Source: Acidobacteriaceae bacterium (GTDB lineage: Bacteria; Acidobacteriota; Terriglobia; Bryobacterales; Bryobacteraceae). Taken from it: a DNA stretch of 59,518 bases. Under the pieces are notes generated by a model. It saw only the letters and a list, made by a program, of their open reading frames with translations, was not told where the DNA came from and did not search any database. The position numbers and the translations under genes are program-made. Where the stretch lies: the NCBI GenBank assembly GCA_019244055.1, contig JAFATG010000208.1, positions 1 to 59,518 of the forward strand, written 5' to 3'. This document shows positions 8,516 through 16,803 of this stretch, one piece after another (position 1 is the first letter of the stretch; each line of letters begins with the position of its first letter).

Positions 8516-10063
8516 ATGGAAGCGCTCGGATTTCTCGGAGGGAAGTATCAAGAGCCCGAATTGGTCGTGCCGGGGCAAGTTCAGACTCTGCGCGCGACCG
8601 ATACCGCCACTGGAAAGTTCGTCTTCGCGCATCGTGTTTCGATGACAGAAGAACCGGCCGAGCAGGCGGCGTTACTCCGCCTTTTGACAACCGGCTTGAT
8701 GCGCTCTCCCGAAGTCAAAAAGTTGGTCCTCGATTTTGGCGAAGAGGAGGCCTTCTGGTATGTCGTGACTCAGCCGGAGCCGCAATGCATTCTGCTTCGG
8801 CAATGGCTGCAGAAGCAACTTGGCGAAACGGATACGCCTCCGAAGAGAGAAGCGAGTAAGCCTGCAACGCAAGAGCCCGCACGACCCCTCGCGCCCGGAA
8901 AGGCTTCCCAGACAGAGCCGCCAGTCGAACCCACTCCCCCACCACGTCCAAAGCCCGAGATCGGCCCGGGCGAGTTCACCCGTCTGTTTCAGAGCGCTGC
9001 GCCGTCCAGCGAAAAGCCGGCCAGCCCTGTCACGCCGGCCAGCACCGATCGGCGCGACGTCGAACAACCGAAGCCACTGACCGCCAATCCAGTCGAACCC
9101 AAAAGCGAACCGGGTGAGTTCACGCGCCTGTTCCACGCCGCTCCCCCAACACGGCCGTCGGCACCACCACCTTCGTTCCAACCGCCTTCGCCAGCGCCCA
9201 CCAAACCGTCGCAGGCGGAGCCCGGCGAATTTACTCGCTTCTTTCAAGGCGGCTTGCCACCGTCCCCAAAGCCGGTGTCCAAGGAACTGCCGTCCAGCAA
9301 CGGTGGACAGGAAAGGCCGTCTCGCGGTGGGTTTGTTCAACGTCCGAACACACCGATGCCGCCGGCTGCTCAAAAGCCGCCGGAGCCCGGCGAATTCACC
9401 CGTCTCTTCTCGCGTCCGGCGCCGGAGCGCGCCAAACCGGTCGCGCCGTTGCCCGACTTATCAAATCAATCAGCGGGATCGAGATCCTTCGGAGCACTCG
9501 ATCTAGCCGGGGGTACCCGGCAGCCTTCGGCGGACCCGTTTACCGCCGAACCGAGTAAATCGACCACCGAGGGACCCGGTGAATACACCAAGATCTTTGG
9601 TTCAGGAAACACGGCGCCGCCACCCCAGCAACCAAGCACCACCGCTGAGCCGTCTCGGCCCTCGCTGGTCGACGATCCTCTTCGAGGCACGCGCATATTT
9701 TCTTCCGCTCCAGCGCCTCCTCCGCCCGCACCTAAGAGCCCCAGTGAATACACCGTGGTTCTGCAGGGGAAGCCACCAGCGGAGCCCGGTTCGCCTGTGT
9801 CGGGTTCGGCGCCAACTCCGTCTGGCGCAGCCAATCCTTCTCCAAATCTAGGTGCGCCTCCAGCAGTCCCGCTCAAGCCCCCTGCCGCGCCTCCTCGGCC
9901 GCAGATACCTCAGACGCCGGCAGCAGCTAACGCGGCGAAACTCGCCTCCGCAGCAGCGTCTGGGGCTGCCGGTTCGAACAGAAAGCTCATCATTCTCCTG
10001 ATTGTTCTGGGCGTGCTGGCGGTCGCCTTGGTGGTCCTCGTGGCCCTCGTGTTCAAGAAATAG
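8516..10063 (+). CDS. Tail-anchored proline-rich protein with seven GEFTRLF-type repeats
   Basis: A 515-residue protein with three parts. Residues 1-104 are a folded domain I do not recognise. Residues 105-485 are a long Pro/Ala/Ser-rich disordered stalk. Residues 490-512 are a single C-terminal membrane helix ending in KK, so the bulk should face the cytoplasm. The stalk holds a repeated short motif: PGEFTRLF at 151, 199 and 291; PGEFTRFF at 236; PGEYTKIF at 354; PLRGTRIF at 388; SPSEYTVVL at 408. Only the Thr is kept in all seven, and the match decays toward the membrane. Spacing is irregular (36-63 residues). It is divergent from tssK, and an FHA protein lies 2 kb away, so Thr phosphorylation and FHA binding is an inference worth testing. 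The function is unknown. Confidence 0.85.
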   Translation: MEALGFLGGKYQEPELVVPGQVQTLRATDTATGKFVFAHRVSMTEEPAEQAALLRLLTTGLMRSPEVKKLVLDFGEEEAFWYVVTQPEPQCILLRQWLQKQLGETDTPPKREASKPATQEPARPLAPGKASQTEPPVEPTPPPRPKPEIGPGEFTRLFQSAAPSSEKPASPVTPASTDRRDVEQPKPLTANPVEPKSEPGEFTRLFHAAPPTRPSAPPPSFQPPSPAPTKPSQAEPGEFTRFFQGGLPPSPKPVSKELPSSNGGQERPSRGGFVQRPNTPMPPAAQKPPEPGEFTRLFSRPAPERAKPVAPLPDLSNQSAGSRSFGALDLAGGTRQPSADPFTAEPSKSTTEGPGEYTKIFGSGNTAPPPQQPSTTAEPSRPSLVDDPLRGTRIFSSAPAPPPPAPKSPSEYTVVLQGKPPAEPGSPVSGSAPTPSGAANPSPNLGAPPAVPLKPPAAPPRPQIPQTPAAANAAKLASAAASGAAGSNRKLIILLIVLGVLAVALVVLVALVFKK

Positions 10064-10081
10064 TACGGCTTACACTGGGTG

Positions 10082-10588
10082 ATGTTGACCTCCAAGTCCT
10101 TAGCGTTAGGTGTAATCTGCGGCCTCGCAATCTCCGGCTCGCTCGCGGCCGAGGAGCCTGCGGTCCCCTCTCATACCAATTTCTCTGGACGCTGGCGAAT
10201 GGAGAAAGACCAGAGTAATTTCGCCAACTTCAAAATGCCGGATATTGTCGTGCGTGTTGTGGATCAGCACGAGCCCACCATGAACATCCACACAGTTCAA
10301 ACGACCGGTGCCAAGACCTCCGTTTCAGACGTAAGTTACTTCACGGATGGAACGATGACCAAGAATGTAATTAATGGCCGCGATGCCGAGAGTAAAGCGT
10401 TTTGGGATGGTCCCACGCTGGTCGTCCGAACAAATATGAAGGACTCCAAGGGCGAAGATGAGCTGATTCTGGATCGTTGGGACCTCTCCGCCGACGGAAA
10501 CACGCTCACTACGACCAGCCACATCGAGACGCCACGCGGCCAAGTGGATTTGAAGCTGGTTTGCTCGCGGGAGAAGACCGGCGGCTAA
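10082..10588 (+). CDS. Secreted hypothetical protein (lipocalin-like size)
   Basis: A 168-residue protein with a Sec signal peptide (SLALGVICGLAISGSLAAEEP; likely cleavage after SLAA). The mature part opens with NFSGRWRMEKDQSNF, an opening common in small secreted beta-barrel-like acidobacterial proteins. It continues in alternating strands (DELILDRWDLSADGNTLTTT, HIETPRGQVDLKLV), which suggests a small beta-barrel. It has one Cys near the end, in KLVCSREK. The ATG at 10082 was chosen over a GTG one codon earlier. It follows the GEFTRLF-repeat gene by 18 bases in the same direction and may be co-transcribed. The function is unknown. Confidence 0.7.
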   Translation: MLTSKSLALGVICGLAISGSLAAEEPAVPSHTNFSGRWRMEKDQSNFANFKMPDIVVRVVDQHEPTMNIHTVQTTGAKTSVSDVSYFTDGTMTKNVINGRDAESKAFWDGPTLVVRTNMKDSKGEDELILDRWDLSADGNTLTTTSHIETPRGQVDLKLVCSREKTGG

Positions 10589-10594
10589 AGACTG

Positions 10595-12022
10595 CTACCG
10601 GCGGGATCGGCGAAAATCCCTGATCGCCCACTCGGCCGCCTGATAGCCGCACATGCCGTGCACCGCGCCTCCGGGCGGAGTACAGGACGAGCATAAGTAA
10701 ACGCCCTTGAGCGGCGTACCATAGCGGCGCCAGGTCGGTCTGATCGCGAACTGCTTCAGATCCATCTTGCCGCCGTTAATATCGCCTCCCTCCAGGTTCA
10801 TGTTCCAGGCCTGCATCTGGATCGTGTTGTGGACCGCCCTCGCCAGCACACATTCTCCAAAGCCCGGCGCGAAACGCTCGATTTGCGATTCGATCTGTTC
10901 TAACGCTGAACCGGTCCAGCCGTTTGGTACATGGCAGTAGGCCCAAGCGGCATGTTTGCCGCGCGGCGCGCGAGTCGGATCGAAGAGACTCGGCTGAGCC
11001 AGAAGAACAAACGGGCGCTCGGGAGGCCGGCCCTGATTAGCGGCCCGCTCAGACGCGGCCATTTCTTCCACCGATCCACCGAGATGCACAGTAATCGCGC
11101 GAGCGCAATCTTTGGCGCGCCACGGGATCGGCTCGCGCAAAGCCCAATCCACCTTGAACACGCCCGGCCCGTATCGGTATCGTTCTAGCAATTGCCGGAA
11201 GGGTGGGCGAAGCCGCTCCTCCGCGAGCGCCAGAAACCGCCGGGGGGTGAGGTCGCAAAAAACCAGATCGAAACCTTCAACTTCGCGTAGACTCGCCACC
11301 GGGGAATTCGTCACGACCCGACCGCCAAGCCCTGTGAGCACATGGATCAGTGCGGACGGAATGCTCTGCGCCCCACCACGGGGCACAGGCCAGCCCACTG
11401 CGTGTCCTGCGGCCCCCAGCACGATTCCAAAAGATGCGCTGATCGGCGCATCGAGCTCGAGTGACGAGTGTGCGCAAACGCCAGCGAACAATGCGGCCGC
11501 GCGCGACTCCCGAAATAGCGCCTTCGCGAGCACAGTACATGGCAGCAGTGCGCGCATTCCAAACTGTGCGAGCAGCAGAGGGTGTTTTGGAAAACGGAAA
11601 CGAAGCGGCAAGATCTCCCCGGCAAGCTCCCACCAATTCTCCGCGAGCGGTTCGAACAGTCTCCGATATGCGGCTCCATCCGAGCCGAATTGGGACGCAG
11701 TCTGGCGGACGTCGCGCTCGAGAATGACCGCCGAGCCGTCATCGAGGGGATGAGCCAGTTCCGCAGGTGAATGCACCCATTCGAGGCCGTGCCGTTCAAG
11801 TGCGAGCTTCGAAAAGAAGGGCGATCCTATCCCGAGGGGATGCACTGCCGAGCCGAGGTCGTGAACGAAACCGGGAAGCGTTAGCTCTCCGGATCGTGCA
11901 GCTCCACCCGGTTGTACCGCCGCCTCTCGAACTTCAACTTCGAACCCGGCTTGGGCGGCGTGGATCGCCGCAGATAAGCCATTAGGACCGCTTCCGATGA
12001 CGACAGCTGCCGGCTTGCCCAC
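10595..12022 (-). CDS. FAD/NAD(P)-dependent oxidoreductase, phytoene-desaturase-like
   Basis: A 475-residue flavoprotein. The N-terminus has the dinucleotide-binding motif VIGSGPNGLSAAIHAAQAG (8-26), then EAAVQPGGAARSGE, the second FAD signature of the COG1233 phytoene-dehydrogenase/carotenoid-isomerase family. The C-terminus GVYLCSSCTPPGGAVHGMCG is the matching FAD-contact loop. No signal peptide. Members oxidise or isomerise isoprenoids and other hydrophobic substrates, but many from soil bacteria have no known substrate, and there are no carotenoid genes nearby. It converges on the secreted protein at 10082 with six bases between the stops. Confidence 0.85.
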   Translation of the reverse strand: MGKPAAVVIGSGPNGLSAAIHAAQAGFEVEVREAAVQPGGAARSGELTLPGFVHDLGSAVHPLGIGSPFFSKLALERHGLEWVHSPAELAHPLDDGSAVILERDVRQTASQFGSDGAAYRRLFEPLAENWWELAGEILPLRFRFPKHPLLLAQFGMRALLPCTVLAKALFRESRAAALFAGVCAHSSLELDAPISASFGIVLGAAGHAVGWPVPRGGAQSIPSALIHVLTGLGGRVVTNSPVASLREVEGFDLVFCDLTPRRFLALAEERLRPPFRQLLERYRYGPGVFKVDWALREPIPWRAKDCARAITVHLGGSVEEMAASERAANQGRPPERPFVLLAQPSLFDPTRAPRGKHAAWAYCHVPNGWTGSALEQIESQIERFAPGFGECVLARAVHNTIQMQAWNMNLEGGDINGGKMDLKQFAIRPTWRRYGTPLKGVYLCSSCTPPGGAVHGMCGYQAAEWAIRDFRRSRR

Positions 12023-12049
12023 CTGTCTGAATTATGAATCGGGACCCGA

Positions 12050-12793
12050 TTAGGTCTGGTGAAAGCTAAATCCACTCAGAATTGTTTTCATAGCCTGACG
12101 GAGAACTTGCTCCTGCATGTCCAGCGCGGTTGCGGTGAAGATGCCAACTACGCCATTGTGCAGCGCATAGAGCTGGTTCTGAAGTGCCCGTCCCTTCTCC
12201 TGGACCGGAGCCGTCATGCTCAACGCGAGCGCTTCGCTTGCTCCGTTCACTTTCGCTTCCACGGGTCCTTTGAATTCCGATCCAGCAATATGCTTGCGCC
12301 CGAGCTGCATTTGAAGATCGACATACTGCCTGAGCGTTTGATTTTTGGGCAGGAGCTCTTCAACGGCGGACATGTTTGCTTGGAACGGGCACTCCTCGGA
12401 GTGCCGGAAGCCGACGCCTTCTACGAGGTTCCAGCCATCCGGAACCTTCGCGAATCCCCAACCACCGATCCGAACCTGAGCCGGGAAAGGACTCTCGGGC
12501 GGGCCGATAACGGAAAAGACTGTCTGACCGGCTCTGATCTTGTCGCCAGCCTTCAGAGAGCCGGACTCGATCTTCTGGTCGTTTACCGTAGTCCCGTTGC
12601 TCTTGCTGAGATTGGAAATATAAAGCGAGCCATTTTTCAAACTGATAACAAAGTGAAGACCCGACATGCAGTCGTCTTCGGCGACCGTCACCATCGCGCG
12701 GTTCGTGCGGCCAACAGTGACGGCCTTCCCGATTGGCACTTCCAGCTTGCGGCCCTTGGCGGGGCCATCGATCGCTTCGAGGTGTACAGGCAT
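12050..12793 (-). CDS. FHA-DcrB/DUF1795 fusion protein, T6SS-associated
   Basis: A 247-residue two-domain protein. Residues 1-97 are a forkhead-associated domain with the pThr-binding residues in place: VGRT (27-30), SGLH (44-47) and NGTTVND (66-72). Residues about 103-247 match the DcrB/DUF1795 fold: WGFAKVPDGWN, SAVEELLPKNQTLRQYVDLQ, then NQLYALHNGVVGIFTATAL. In T6SS loci, single-domain DUF1795 proteins (Eag) are chaperones that bind membrane segments of PAAR-linked effectors. I placed the start at the ATG at 12791-12793, since upstream residues are low-complexity and would overlap the PAAR gene. It follows the PAAR gene by 14 bases, so the pair is an operon. Fusion of an FHA to an Eag-like domain is the notable point; the function is inferred. 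Confidence 0.8.
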   Translation of the reverse strand: MPVHLEAIDGPAKGRKLEVPIGKAVTVGRTNRAMVTVAEDDCMSGLHFVISLKNGSLYISNLSKSNGTTVNDQKIESGSLKAGDKIRAGQTVFSVIGPPESPFPAQVRIGGWGFAKVPDGWNLVEGVGFRHSEECPFQANMSAVEELLPKNQTLRQYVDLQMQLGRKHIAGSEFKGPVEAKVNGASEALALSMTAPVQEKGRALQNQLYALHNGVVGIFTATALDMQEQVLRQAMKTILSGFSFHQT

Positions 12794-12807
12794 GAGTGTT
12801 GACGATC

Positions 12808-13149
12808 CTAACCGCTCAGCCCCGAGCTCATCGAAGCGAAACCTGCGCCCCCGCCCACCATGCCGACTAGAACTGTGAAGCATCCCATCATTATCGTGTC
12901 GGGCGGGCCAACGCACGTCAGCATGTCAGTCACCCGAGCTTGTGGGAGCCCTCCCACCAGAACAGTGAAGGAACCTAGTATGATCGGGCCGCCCACGTGC
13001 GGTACTATCCCCGTCACCATCGGACAAGTGTGCATGTCGGTAACGCGGGCCGCCGGGAGACCGCCGATTAACACTGTCGGACAACCTGGAGCGGTAATGA
13101 CGCCGCCGTGCGCAGTTAAATCGGTTAATCGAGCGGCCGGCATTCCCAT
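12808..13149 (-). CDS. PAAR-domain protein (T6SS spike tip)
   Basis: A 113-residue protein made almost only of a PAAR domain. It begins MGMPAARLTDLTAHGG and contains three internal repeats of the form GGLPAARVTDMHTCP, GGLPQARVTDMLTCV and TVLVG. The His and Cys residues (HG, HTC, TC) could bind the single tip zinc seen in the family. PAAR proteins cap the VgrG spike and carry effectors. There is no C-terminal toxin domain here; the tail is a short Gly/Ser-rich stretch (MVGGGAGFASMSSGLSG). It is the first gene of a two-gene unit with the FHA-DcrB protein. Confidence 0.9.
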   Translation of the reverse strand: MGMPAARLTDLTAHGGVITAPGCPTVLIGGLPAARVTDMHTCPMVTGIVPHVGGPIILGSFTVLVGGLPQARVTDMLTCVGPPDTIMMGCFTVLVGMVGGGAGFASMSSGLSG

Positions 13150-13226
13150 ATTCGGTTCTCCTTCACCCGGCGGCTCTGTGCCGGCACAAATGCCTGATTA
13201 TAATGCAAACGCAAGGAGGTTCTTGC

Positions 13227-13673
13227 ATGACGAGTACCAAACCGATTCCCGATGGATTTCACACCGTTACTCCTTACTTATTAGTGCCGGACGTCCCAGC
13301 AATTATCGACTTCCTCGAAAAGGTCTTTAATGGCAAAGAAACCTACAGGTCCACTATGCCGGATGGGCTTGTTAATCACGCTTCGGTACAAGTGGGCAAT
13401 TCTATGGTGATGATAGGAGCCGCGCGAGGCGACTGGCAGCCCGAAACCGTTACGCTCTATCTGTATTTGGAAGACGTGGACGCGGTTTACTTTCGGGCGA
13501 TAGATGGCGGAGCCGAATCTCTTCAGGAGCCGAAAACGCAGATGTACGGTGACAGAACCGCCGCCCTCAAAGACCCGGCCGGCAACAAATGGTACATTGC
13601 TACGCACGTGGAGGACGTCCGTCCCGACGAACTGCAGCGCCGTATCCTGGCTGCTCACAAGCAGCACGCCTGA
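13227..13673 (+). CDS. VOC (glyoxalase/PhnB-like) family protein
   Basis: A 148-residue vicinal-oxygen-chelate protein of the PhnB/COG2764 type. It has the TPYLLVPDVPAIIDFLEKVF opening, MIGAARG in the middle, and the closing signature DRTAALKDPAGNKWYIATHVED. The ATG at 13227 was chosen because AAGGAGGT at 13213-13220 lies six bases upstream; an earlier ATG at 13203 has none. Members are often metal-binding isomerases, dioxygenases or resistance proteins, but this subgroup has no settled reaction. It converges on the MutS-like gene with a single base between the stops. Confidence 0.85.
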   Translation: MTSTKPIPDGFHTVTPYLLVPDVPAIIDFLEKVFNGKETYRSTMPDGLVNHASVQVGNSMVMIGAARGDWQPETVTLYLYLEDVDAVYFRAIDGGAESLQEPKTQMYGDRTAALKDPAGNKWYIATHVEDVRPDELQRRILAAHKQHA

Positions 13674-13674
13674 T

Positions 13675-15471
13675 TCACACTTCGAGACCGACAACTCGCA
13701 TCAACTCCAGTCCGTTGCTGTGCGTAACCACACCCGGCCGCAGCTTGTAATCAAAGTGAATTTCTCCGCCGGAGATTTCGTCTTCAAAATGAACGTTGAC
13801 GACTCCCGACCCCGTGCTGTCTCCGATCCCGGTGAGGGCAAGATCGTGCGTTGTGATCAGACCGATTGCGCCGGAGCGCAGCAGCGCATGAACGATTCCA
13901 GCGGCTCCGATCGCGCGATCGTGCGAGTTGGTGCCGCTGAGGAGTTCATCGAAGAGAAATAGGACCGGCGGACCGATTCGGGCCATGCCTACGATCTCGC
14001 GAATCCGGGTGATCTCCGCAAAAAACCGCGAACGATTATCCTGCAGCGAATCCACCACGCGGATGCAAGCGCCAACCTGCATGCGCGTAAGGCGCAAATG
14101 ACGCGCAGACACCGGCGCCCCCGCCCAGGCCAGAACGGTGTTCAAGCCAACCGCGCGGAGAAGGGTGCTTTTGCCGGACATATTCGAACCGCTCACGACC
14201 AGCAACTGTGTCCCATTCCCAAGCTCGACATCGTTGGGAATACAACGCGCATCCGGAATCAGCGGATGGCCCAAAGAGACGGACTCAAACTGCGGCCCTG
14301 CGGCTTCAATCAGTTCGGGGAACGACCACTTCTGGCGCTCAAAGGCCAATGCCGCAAGAGAGGAGAGCGCCTCCAATTCGCCAATCGCCTGAACCCAGTG
14401 GCCTATGTGTGCGCCCGAGCGGCTCCGCCAGGCTTCGATTCCCATAGCAGCCTGTTCCTGCCAAAGGAGGAACGGCCGAGCCAGGCGCAGCAGCACATGC
14501 TCGCTTGAGTTAAGGAGATCAATCCAGCGCCTGAGTTTGACGATTCTATTTGAAGCCGGTAATCCCGCGGACTCGAACTCCGATCGAACCTGGCGCAATA
14601 GAGGGGATTCGAAGCCTTCGCTCTCCAGGCGCTCAATGATGAGTGCCAACAGCGAGAGATCCGCGCCGGAAAACTCGCAACCAGTAACGATCTTCAATAC
14701 ACGGCTGCGCACGGATAAGCGCAACAAGACGCCACAAAGGAAGACACATGCAAAGATCCAAATCGGCAGCGCTTGAGCGAAGAATGCGATGATACTTCCT
14801 AGTCCGATCAAAGACAGCGCCAGTGCAACGGGTCTGAGAAAGCACGCAAACTTTATGGCTGGAGCCGAACCCCAGGCTGATAGCCGGTCGGCACGGACGC
14901 GGGACCGGACATCATCGCCGAGCAGCGCGAGATCTTCCCGGAGATCGATGCCTGGAGAAAGCTCACGCACCGCTTCCTGCCTCTGCCGGGCATTCTCTAT
15001 TGCGGCAGCATTGAGCAGCCAGGACGCGAGCGTCTTCTCGCCGGCAGCCGTTCGGGTCGTCGAGAGAAATTCGAACAGCCCGCCTTTGCCAAAGATGTCG
15101 AGGTCGTCCGCGTAGATGTGATCGTTCGGGCGGAAGGTTTCGCCGGTATTCCCTCTGCCCGCCCATTCACCATTCAGTCGCGCCAGCGCGAAATCGTAGT
15201 ATTGAGCGCCCCGTTCCGCGAAGGTGCGCGCGCGTGCCACTCGCGAGTGCCACATAACGAGCGCAATAAAAATACCTAGCGGCGCAAGTAGCCACCAGAG
15301 GCTAATGGAACCGCGACCGATCGCAAGAAATGTCACGATGGCAGCCACGATTCCAGTGATTAGTCGCCAATTGCCGATACGGATAAACTGCCGTTGAAAA
15401 AGTTCACGCCGGCTACGCCAGCCGTCGCGCCGCGACCGGTACTCCTCCTGAGCATTCACCTTCTTCACCAT
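13675..15471 (-). CDS. Membrane-anchored MutS domain V ATPase
   Basis: A 598-residue protein with the MutS C-terminal ATPase domain: Walker A GSNMSGKST (428-436), Walker B LFLFDELLSGTNSHDR (about 505-520) and the following LITTHDLAL. It lacks the mismatch-recognition and connector domains of MutS1. Instead it has two hydrophobic segments near the N-terminus (about 39-75) and another pair around residues 208-250 (ALSLIGLGSIIAFFAQALPIWIFACVFLCGVLL), so it should sit in the inner membrane. It is not the replication mismatch-repair MutS, nor MutS2, because a Smr domain is absent. Similar membrane MutS-like proteins occur in Bacteroidetes and Acidobacteria; their role is unknown. Confidence 0.85.
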   Translation of the reverse strand: MVKKVNAQEEYRSRRDGWRSRRELFQRQFIRIGNWRLITGIVAAIVTFLAIGRGSISLWWLLAPLGIFIALVMWHSRVARARTFAERGAQYYDFALARLNGEWAGRGNTGETFRPNDHIYADDLDIFGKGGLFEFLSTTRTAAGEKTLASWLLNAAAIENARQRQEAVRELSPGIDLREDLALLGDDVRSRVRADRLSAWGSAPAIKFACFLRPVALALSLIGLGSIIAFFAQALPIWIFACVFLCGVLLRLSVRSRVLKIVTGCEFSGADLSLLALIIERLESEGFESPLLRQVRSEFESAGLPASNRIVKLRRWIDLLNSSEHVLLRLARPFLLWQEQAAMGIEAWRSRSGAHIGHWVQAIGELEALSSLAALAFERQKWSFPELIEAAGPQFESVSLGHPLIPDARCIPNDVELGNGTQLLVVSGSNMSGKSTLLRAVGLNTVLAWAGAPVSARHLRLTRMQVGACIRVVDSLQDNRSRFFAEITRIREIVGMARIGPPVLFLFDELLSGTNSHDRAIGAAGIVHALLRSGAIGLITTHDLALTGIGDSTGSGVVNVHFEDEISGGEIHFDYKLRPGVVTHSNGLELMRVVGLEV

Positions 15472-15584
15472 AGAACGCCCGCGGAACTCCGCACGCTAGT
15501 AAGCGGACAGGACCGCGCCTACCCGGGTATGCGGATGCCGAGCCCGTCGCGCGCGCTCTCTCAACCACTAGAATTTGAATAGCG

Positions 15585-16802
15585 ATGAAACGTTCGGGAA
15601 CTGCCGATCTACCACTCCACGGAGGTCGCGTACCCGTATGGCTGGCCGAACGGATGCAGAGCCTTGGAACCGCGATTGTCGAAAGCATCGTGTATCACTA
15701 CGGCACTTCCGAGTTTCTTGCGCGCTTGAGCGACCCGTTCTGGTTTCAGGCGCTCGGCAGCGTCATGGGAATGGACTGGCATTCATCAGGCATCACTACA
15801 TCCGTGATGGGCGCATTGAAGCGCGGTTTGAATCCCCGCGCAAGGGAGCTCGGCATATATATTTGCGGCGGCCGTGGAAAGCAATCGCGAAAGACTCCTG
15901 CGGAGTTGCTGGCCGTAGCGGACTCGCGAGGATTGCCGGGCGACGCGCTGGTTCGGGCAAGTCGCCTCACCGCCAAAGTTGACAACAACGCGATCGGTGA
16001 CGGATTCCAAATTTACCTCCATACGTTCGTTCTTACCGAGGCCGGCGATTGGGCCGTGGTTCAGCAGGGTTTGAGCGATGCCAAAGGGCTCGCGCGGCGC
16101 TATCACTGGCATTCGGCGGCCGTTCGCGACTTCACTTGCGAGCCGCACACGGGTATCGCCGGAGAACACGAAGGCACGATTCTCAATCTAGTGGACCGGA
16201 GGGCCAAACCGGCACAGGCTGCCCTGCTCTCCATCGCTTCGGAAAACCCTGACACGACTTTGGCCGAAGTGAGAAGACTCGTCATGCCGCGCCATCACGA
16301 TGTGCGTGCATCCGACATAGACCTGAAACGGCTCGGCTCGGTGCTCGCGACGAGCTACGAGCGCCAGCTTCGCGATTTCGCCTCTCTGCTGTTAACCGAA
16401 AATCTCGGTCCGCGCACGTTACAAGCTCTAGCGCTCGTTGCGGAAGTGGTGCATGGCGCACCTAGCCGCTTTTCGGATCCGGCGCGTTTCTCCTTCGCGC
16501 TCGGCGGTAAAGACCGGCACCCGTTTCCCGTTCCGCTCAAGACCTATGACGAATCGCTTGCAGTTTTGCGACGTTCGGTCGATGCCGCGAAACTCGGTCG
16601 AACAGACAAGATCGAGGGATTGAAGCGCCTCGACTGGCTCGTGCGAAAGGTTGAGGAGGAGCACGAACCAGAAGCGAACTTCGATTGCGTCATCGAACAC
16701 GAACTCGCCATCTCGCCCTCTCTGGACGGGCGCTCCGTGTTTGATGATATGAAGCCACTCGCGGCGCCCAAGCCTTCCCAACTGCACCTGTTCCGGCCCT
16801 AG
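15585..16802 (+). CDS. DUF763 domain protein
   Basis: A 405-residue protein of the DUF763 family, found in archaea and scattered bacteria. The N-terminal signature is clear: RSGTADLPLHGGRVPVWLAE (3-22), IVYHYGTSEFLARLSDPFWF and CGGRGKQSRKTP. The C-terminal half is helical, with no recognised catalytic site. The family function is not established; its residues and distribution have led to suggestions of nucleic-acid or repair roles, which I cannot support from this sequence. It lies one base before the DUF3565 gene, and divergent from the membrane MutS gene across a 113-base spacer (15472-15584). Confidence 0.85.
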   Translation: MKRSGTADLPLHGGRVPVWLAERMQSLGTAIVESIVYHYGTSEFLARLSDPFWFQALGSVMGMDWHSSGITTSVMGALKRGLNPRARELGIYICGGRGKQSRKTPAELLAVADSRGLPGDALVRASRLTAKVDNNAIGDGFQIYLHTFVLTEAGDWAVVQQGLSDAKGLARRYHWHSAAVRDFTCEPHTGIAGEHEGTILNLVDRRAKPAQAALLSIASENPDTTLAEVRRLVMPRHHDVRASDIDLKRLGSVLATSYERQLRDFASLLLTENLGPRTLQALALVAEVVHGAPSRFSDPARFSFALGGKDRHPFPVPLKTYDESLAVLRRSVDAAKLGRTDKIEGLKRLDWLVRKVEEEHEPEANFDCVIEHELAISPSLDGRSVFDDMKPLAAPKPSQLHLFRP

Positions 16803-16803
16803 C

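Noticed and set aside
8672-9373. Minus-strand gene inside the GEFTRLF-repeat gene
   Set aside because: Its Trp/Arg/Gly-rich translation is the complement of Pro-rich codons and has no domain; it is a shadow of the real gene.
8820-10000. DNA-level tandem repeat in the Pro-rich gene
   Set aside because: The repetition is at the peptide level with different codons and irregular spacing, so it is not a DNA repeat array or CRISPR.
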